A DNA stretch of 35,063 nt from an uncultured Collinsella sp. Lineage in GTDB: Bacteria > Actinomycetota > Coriobacteriia > Coriobacteriales > Coriobacteriaceae. Below the pieces are notes generated by a model that made no database searches, was not told the origin of the DNA, and worked only from the letters and a program-made list of their open reading frames with translations. Positions 30,725 to 35,063 of the stretch are shown one piece after another (the stretch's first letter is position 1; each line of letters starts with the position of its first letter). The stretch spans positions 1-35,063 of the forward strand of contig CABSNH010000003.1 of NCBI GenBank assembly GCA_902478985.1, in the 5' to 3' direction. The position numbers were made by a program, and so were the translations under genes.

Positions 30725-32125
30725 TTACGCGACGGAGGTATCGACGACGCCAGTTGCGTTTGCAATGGCAACAATGATAATCATTGCCAGCAAGAGCACA
30801 CCCATAGCCTTGAGCCAGAGCTTTGCAAGCTTTTTACCGCGGTATCTATCGAGTAGCTCAAACCGCCGGCGAAGGCGGCGTTTGTCGAGCATCACAAAAT
30901 GAATGAGCACTACGAGACCGTCGACGAAGATAAAATACTCAATCGCGAGAAACCACATCGGGTAGTTTTGGTTGGCGCCCGTAGGATGAAAAACGGCAAA
31001 ATGGCTTCCGCCAAAGAAAACAAGTAGCGAAAGATAGACGAATGCGTTCCAAATGCGCCCAACAGTGTCGGGAATGCGGGAGAGTAAATTCGGGCGCTCA
31101 GGCACCAACGGCAATCCACCCTGAGACTGATCCGTGGGGAGCACGGGCGCAGGGCACACGGCTCGCCGCTCCGGAGGCTCTTGGAAGGAAGCGGCATTCG
31201 GCGCGGACGACGGCGTCGGTGCGGACAACGCATAGGATGCGCGCGCAGCGTGCCCTAGCGCCTTCGCGCTTGCAAAGCGCTTGTCCGGATCGAGCGCCAT
31301 CGCCATGCAAATAACATCGGCAAGCGAGGCGGGGATATCATATGCCTCGCATTGCTCGCGCATGTTCCGACCCGGCTTGGGGTCGGCCCCCGTCAGACAA
31401 AAGAACAGCAGGGCACCGAGCGCATAGACATCGCTGCGCACACTCGTCTGACCAAAACCATACTGCTCGGGCGGCGCATAGGGACGCGTGCCAAACTTAA
31501 CGGTATCGGCATCGGCTCCCTCGCGCCACACGCGAGCGATTCCCAAGTCGATAATCACCAGCGATGAAAATGTCATGCCTGTATCGGGCGTATAGTTTGC
31601 GCCCGATACGATGATATTCGAGGGCTTTAGGTCGCGATGGATCACCGGCGCAGCCATCTCCCCCGCCGACGCAAAGCCGGCATGGAGCTCCGCAACTGCA
31701 TCACAAAGGGCGCCAAACAGCTCACAGGCATAATCGGGCGTCGCACCCAAACGCCCCACCAGGGCCCCGAGCGTTTCGCCTTCGATGTATTCCATGACCA
31801 CGCAAAGCTCGTCGCCCACGCGGCGGCAATCGACAATCCGAGGCAAGTGCTCGTAACGTCGCCCAGCATGCTGGGCCGCAAACAGGCGTTCATACGCCCC
31901 GCCAATCTGGGCCGACGCGTCGATGCGCTTGCGAACAAAGGGGCCAAGAGATCCTCCGCCGGAGCCCTCAAAGTACACGAGCTCGGTCGTCTCGACGTCG
32001 GAGTGCTTGAGCACACGGTCTACGCGATAGCTGTCATCACGCTCAAGTGACGCCAGGTGTCCGGCGAGCGCAGCGGTCAGCTCATCATCGGAATATGTTG
32101 GGCTCTGAGTATCCATAGCGTCCAT
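30725..32125 (-). CDS. Membrane-anchored Ser/Thr protein kinase
   Basis: A 466-residue Hanks-type kinase. The likely ATP lysine is K66 in FVRKRI, the catalytic loop is HRDLKPSN (163-170), and the magnesium motif is DLG (193-195) instead of DFG. FGTRPYAPPEQYG is the activation-segment end, and SDVYALGALLFFCLTG is subdomain IX. A Pro-rich linker leads to three C-terminal hydrophobic segments (about 362-384, 395-418, 440-462). No extracellular PASTA or sensor domain is present, unlike PknB. ATGs at 32125 and 32116 are both possible and lack a clear ribosome site. An HTH-like gene lies upstream on the same strand, suggesting a signalling pair. Confidence 0.9.
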   Translation of the reverse strand: MDAMDTQSPTYSDDELTAALAGHLASLERDDSYRVDRVLKHSDVETTELVYFEGSGGGSLGPFVRKRIDASAQIGGAYERLFAAQHAGRRYEHLPRIVDCRRVGDELCVVMEYIEGETLGALVGRLGATPDYACELFGALCDAVAELHAGFASAGEMAAPVIHRDLKPSNIIVSGANYTPDTGMTFSSLVIIDLGIARVWREGADADTVKFGTRPYAPPEQYGFGQTSVRSDVYALGALLFFCLTGADPKPGRNMREQCEAYDIPASLADVICMAMALDPDKRFASAKALGHAARASYALSAPTPSSAPNAASFQEPPERRAVCPAPVLPTDQSQGGLPLVPERPNLLSRIPDTVGRIWNAFVYLSLLVFFGGSHFAVFHPTGANQNYPMWFLAIEYFIFVDGLVVLIHFVMLDKRRLRRRFELLDRYRGKKLAKLWLKAMGVLLLAMIIIVAIANATGVVDTSVA

Positions 32126-32211
32126 AATAACGCAGGGCGCGGACGCCCCATGACGCCCGTGCCCTGCACGTTCTAAATATCGTGAACGGCGCTTCCGCCG
32201 GCAGCCAACCG

Positions 32212-32634
32212 TTAGCTCACCGTCTCCTCACCAAAGCGATACAGCTCCTCGTTCACCTTTTGCAGGCTGCAGCCACGATCGATACAGAAAATGATGATGG
32301 CGTCACGGCGGTCCTTGCAGTTGAGGACATTGGCGCCCGCCGCCGACAAGGCGCGGTTGGTCTCCTTGAGCGTCAGCGCCATGGCAAAGGCAATCTGCAG
32401 CACCTTATTGCGGCTCGGATGCCGCGCACCGGTAAAGATCTGATAGCCAAACGTCTCGTTGAGGTCGGCCATACGCACCACGCGCGAGCGCTCCAGCCCC
32501 TTTTCTTCCAAAAGCTGTTTCAGATACTCCGAAAGCGACGGGGCGGTAAAGTCGTGCTCTTTGATATAGCCCTCGATACTCGGAGCATCGAGCAGCTCGT
32601 TGAGCAACTCTTCGGTTAGCTTCTTATCAGGCAT
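32212..32634 (-). CDS. HTH (XRE-like) protein paired with the kinase
   Basis: A 140-residue soluble protein. The middle (about 33-95) reads as a small helical DNA-binding domain of the XRE/lambda-repressor type: LSEYLKQLLEEKGLERSRVV, MADLNETFGYQIFTGARHPS, KVLQIAFAMALTLKETNRAL. The C-terminal segment NCKDRRDAIIIFCIDRGCSLQ seems to be a family trait. I recall similar proteins encoded beside Ser/Thr kinases in Firmicutes, but I cannot verify this here. GAGG precedes the ATG. It stands 86 bp ahead of the kinase gene and is probably co-transcribed. It may be the kinase's substrate or output regulator; this is inference. Confidence 0.72.
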   Translation of the reverse strand: MPDKKLTEELLNELLDAPSIEGYIKEHDFTAPSLSEYLKQLLEEKGLERSRVVRMADLNETFGYQIFTGARHPSRNKVLQIAFAMALTLKETNRALSAAGANVLNCKDRRDAIIIFCIDRGCSLQKVNEELYRFGEETVS

Positions 32635-32667
32635 ATGGCCTCACCCCCCAGCTCGCATAGTAACCAT

Positions 32668-32689
32668 GTTTTTAATTCTAGTTAAAAAC
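32668..32689. promoter_or_regulatory. AT-rich palindrome upstream of the HTH gene
   Basis: GTTTTTAA and TTAAAAAC form a perfect eight-base inverted repeat with a six-base spacer TTCTAG. It overlaps the stop codon of the FxLYD gene and lies 34 bp before the HTH start. It could be an operator for the HTH protein, or a weak terminator. Confidence 0.45.
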
Positions 32690-33125
32690 CGCTCACGTCA
32701 GAACGTTCCCAGCTGGCAACCTGGTCGGGAGATACCGTGCTCATCGCTTCGAACTTCCAGGTGCCGCCCGCTTTGAGATGGTTGGTGTTCGCAAGAGCCG
32801 TTCCCACCTGATTGCCGTCTGCGTCATACAGAACATACTCAATCTGAATGTAGCTTTGCTCTTTATCCGTATTATTGGTCAACGTGCCAGTGATCTTATA
32901 CGCGAACTGATTAGACGTATCCCCGGCCTCATCCGAAACCGTATAGGGTTCTTGTGCCTCTTTTTTCTCCTCGACTTGCTGGGTCTGTTCGGCAGGCTTT
33001 GCTGCATCACCCGTAGACGAATCAGACGAGTTGCCGCCCATAGACCCTACGACGCCGGCAACAACGAGCACCACGATGACACCCAAAACGATCTTGCCGA
33101 TCGGCTTCTTTCCCTCTTTTGCCAT
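32682..33125 (-). CDS. Membrane-anchored FxLYD-type domain protein
   Basis: A 147-residue protein with a short basic start (MAKEGKKPIGK) and one N-terminal hydrophobic helix (IVLGVIVVLVVAGVVGSM). A Ser/Asp/Glu/Gln-rich linker follows, then an extracellular beta domain: YKITGTLTNNTDKEQSYIQI, EYVLYDADGNQVGTALANT, LKAGGTWKFEA. The last block matches FxLYD-type domains found in many Gram-positive surface proteins of unknown role. There is no lipobox cysteine, so it is held by the helix. ATG 33125 is chosen by GGAAGGA upstream. It points toward the HTH-kinase genes on the same strand. Confidence 0.75.
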   Translation of the reverse strand: MAKEGKKPIGKIVLGVIVVLVVAGVVGSMGGNSSDSSTGDAAKPAEQTQQVEEKKEAQEPYTVSDEAGDTSNQFAYKITGTLTNNTDKEQSYIQIEYVLYDADGNQVGTALANTNHLKAGGTWKFEAMSTVSPDQVASWERSDVSGF

Positions 33126-33196
33126 TATGCATCCTTCCCACGATCCGGCTACCGTGCCGGCACACAGCACATCGTAGGAGGCAGCGAACTCAAATT

Positions 33197-33215
33197 CATT
33201 AGCTGGGAGCTAATG
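33197..33215. promoter_or_regulatory. Operator-like palindrome between divergent genes
   Basis: CATTAGCT-GGG-AGCTAATG is a perfect eight-base inverted repeat in the gap between the FxLYD gene and the flavin oxidoreductase gene. Its position fits control of either gene. Confidence 0.45.
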
Positions 33216-33284
33216 TCGCAACACAGTTTGCCATCTGGCACTCATTGAGTCTTTTTTTCCTTCACCGAACTCATGCCTTTGTTG

Positions 33285-33312
33285 TTGACTATTAAACATT
33301 TAGACGTAAACT
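33285..33312 (+). promoter_or_regulatory. Promoter of the flavin oxidoreductase gene
   Basis: TTGACT (33285-33290) and TAAACT (33307-33312) are 16 bp apart, about 37 bp before the proposed TTG start. This is one of the better sigma-70-like matches in the window. Confidence 0.55.
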
Positions 33313-33348
33313 GCTTTGTTACCTTGTCAACATCTGAAAGGAACCTCA

Positions 33349-35063
33349 TTGGGAAAAGACGTACTGGTGCAGCAACTCGTCGACTCATTCGACAGCTGGC
33401 CCGCCAAAAATTCCGGTTGCGGATCGTCCCGCATGACACAAGAGCTCTATCCTTTTGACAAGCTCTTCTCTCCCATCAAAATTAACAAGCTCACCGTCAA
33501 AAACCGCATTGTCATGGCGCCGATGGGCAATATCGACATGTGCGAGGAAACTGGCCGCCCCAGCGACATGATGCTGCAGTACTTTTTCGCCCGCGCCAAA
33601 GGCGGCTGCGGCCTCATCACAACAGGACTCGTACCGGTAAGCCACGGCATCGATACCACGGTCACCGAGCTGGACAAGCTCACCTATTTCCCGCGCATCG
33701 ATCGAAGCCGAACCGTTATGGCAGGCTGGCGCGACCTTGCCCAAGGTGTCCATGCCTTCGGATCACGCATTTTTGTCCAGCTTACGGCCGGACTCGGCCG
33801 CGTGGGCAACCCGCAATGCCTCATCACGCAAAAGAAGTTTCCGGTCTCGGCGAGTTTCTTGCCTAACTACTACATCCCAGCCATTCCATGCATGCGCCTC
33901 TCGGACCAAAAGCTGCGCCGTATCGTAAACAATATCGGCCAAGCGGCGGCCGATGCTCATGCCATGGGCATCGATGGCGTCTATTTGCACGGGCACGAGG
34001 GTTATCTTATCGAGCAGCTCGGAAACCCCGCCTTTAACCATCGCAAGCTCGGACGTTATGCCGATTGGCGTCAGTTTGGCCTCGATATGATCAAAGAAAT
34101 CCGTCGCCGCGTTGGGCCCGACTACCCCATCATGTACCGCATCGACCTTTCGCTTGCACTCGAGGAAACCTATGACGAGCAGGTCATGAATTCGACCTAT
34201 CTGGGACGCATGCGCGGCGGCCGTACAGTCGAACAGACCCTGGGTTATATGGAAGAGCTCGTGGCGGCGGGAGTAGACATCTTTGACGTCGACCTTGGTT
34301 GCTATGACAACTGGTGGATGCCCCACCCGCCTGCGAGCATGCCCGCAGGCTGCTTCGTTCCCGTGGCGCGCGCCGTTCGAGAGCGCTTTGCCGCCGACAA
34401 TATCCGCTCCAATGCCGGCCTTCCCGTACCCGTTGTCGCGGTGGGTAAGTTGGGCTACCCCGACATTGCCGAACGCGCCCTTCGCAATGGCGACGCCGAT
34501 ATGATCATGCTCGGACGCCCGCTGCTTGCGGATCCCGAGTGGCCCAACAAGGCGTACGCCGGTCGCGTGGCAGATATTCGCCCCTGCATCGGATGCCAGG
34601 AAGGATGCCTCAACGAGTTTGTCGAAGGGGGCCATCCGCAGTGTGCCGTCAATCCACGCTGCAGCTTTGAATACCTCATGCCCCAGACACCCGCTCCCGC
34701 CAAAGAACCCAAACGCATAGCGGTGATAGGAGCCGGACCCGCTGGGATGGTCTGTGCGCTAATCGCCGCGCGTCGTGGCCACGACGTAAAGCTCATCGAT
34801 GCCAAAGATGAACTTGGAGGAAAACTCCTCTCCGCCAGCGCCGCCCGGATCAAGTTCGACCTCGATAACTACCGATCATATCTTGTTCGACAGGTGCGCG
34901 AGCAGGCAGAAAAACCCAACGGGAACCTGACACTCGAACTTGGACGGGCAGCACGCGCCGAAGATCTTGCAAAAGCAGGCTTCGACGCAATCGTGTGCGC
35001 GACAGGCACTTCCAATGCAATACCGCCCATCCCCGGTCTTACGGAGCTTGCAGCATCGGGCCA
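33349..35063 (+). CDS. NADH:flavin oxidoreductase, enoate-reductase/BaiCD type (3' end cut)
   Basis: A multidomain reductase of the old-yellow-enzyme plus FAD class (2,4-dienoyl-CoA reductase, 2-enoate reductase, BaiCD/BaiH). The FMN barrel (about 33-400) starts LYPFDKLFSPIKINKLTVKN and contains AAADAHAMGIDGVYLHGHEGY. The [4Fe-4S] ligands are in RPCIGCQEGC and a later NPRC. An FAD/NAD domain follows (RIAVIGAGPAGMVCALIAARR, given in part, near residue 460). The substrate cannot be inferred. I use TTG 33349 because GAAAGGA lies seven bases upstream; it adds 28 residues before ATG 33433, which has no good ribosome site. The gene continues past the window. Confidence 0.88.
   Translation, partial: MGKDVLVQQLVDSFDSWPAKNSGCGSSRMTQELYPFDKLFSPIKINKLTVKNRIVMAPMGNIDMCEETGRPSDMMLQYFFARAKGGCGLITTGLVPVSHGIDTTVTELDKLTYFPRIDRSRTVMAGWRDLAQGVHAFGSRIFVQLTAGLGRVGNPQCLITQKKFPVSASFLPNYYIPAIPCMRLSDQKLRRIVNNIGQAAADAHAMGIDGVYLHGHEGYLIEQLGNPAFNHRKLGRYADWRQFGLDMIKEIRRRVGPDYPIMYRIDLSLALEETYDEQVMNSTYLGRMRGGRTVEQTLGYMEELVAAGVDIFDVDLGCYDNWWMPHPPASMPAGCFVPVARAVRERFAADNIRSNAGLPVPVVAVGKLGYPDIAERALRNGDADMIMLGRPLLADPEWPNKAYAGRVADIRPCIGCQEGCLNEFVEGGHPQCAVNPRCSFEYLMPQTPAPAKEPKRIAVIGAGPAGMVCALIAARRGHDVKLIDAKDELGGKLLSASAARIKFDLDNYRSYLVRQVREQAEKPNGNLTLELGRAARAEDLAKAGFDAIVCATGTSNAIPPIPGLTELAASG

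Overview
The window is about 35 kb of GC-rich (roughly 60%) bacterial DNA. It reads like an anaerobic, fermentative Actinobacterium of the Coriobacteriia, most likely Collinsella or a close relative. The evidence is gene content and style: an acetate-forming pta/ackA set, an arginine-deiminase start, ECF transport, an old-yellow-enzyme-type Fe-S flavin reductase, and a surface C69 dipeptidase. Codon use is strongly GC-ending, and strong AAGGAG ribosome sites are common. I recognise no rRNA, tRNA, CRISPR array, transposase or phage gene.

Left part (1-9.5 kb): the start of a probable arginine deiminase (minus strand) and a long AT-rich gap. Then come polyphosphate kinase with an unusual tail, a 5-methyluridine RNA methyltransferase, a DJ-1/Maf pair with overlapping ends, and a self-processing P1-family peptidase. 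Convergent to these lies a galactofuranose-type pair, a family-2 glycosyltransferase coupled to UDP-galactopyranose mutase. The gap between the two convergent groups holds two large nested hairpins with related cores in opposite orientation.

Middle (9.5-21 kb): pta diverges from glf through interlocked promoters and faces two tandem acetate kinase paralogues, with a third nested hairpin in the convergent gap. Next are an MFS/LysR pair of lower GC, a HIT protein, exonuclease VII (xseB, xseA), a zinc metallopeptidase split by a frameshift, RNase D, and a divergent lipid kinase followed by a 30-residue membrane peptide.

Right part (21-35 kb): a surface-anchored C69 dipeptidase is followed by a predicted tryptophan uptake operon. 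It begins with a WWW leader peptide and an attenuator, then an S component, a fused double ATPase and a T component. A racemase and an ATP-grasp ligase resembling D-aspartate ligase sit divergently from a secreted coiled-coil wall hydrolase; together they suggest D-Asp cross-bridge synthesis and wall remodelling. After that come a membrane-anchored Ser/Thr kinase with an HTH partner, an FxLYD-type membrane protein, and the start of a flavin/Fe-S oxidoreductase cut by the window end.

Most noteworthy are the family of nested inverted repeats whose outer arms are perfect but differ between copies, the Trp leader attenuator on a transporter, the kinase-HTH module, the divergent second acetate kinase, and the split metallopeptidase.
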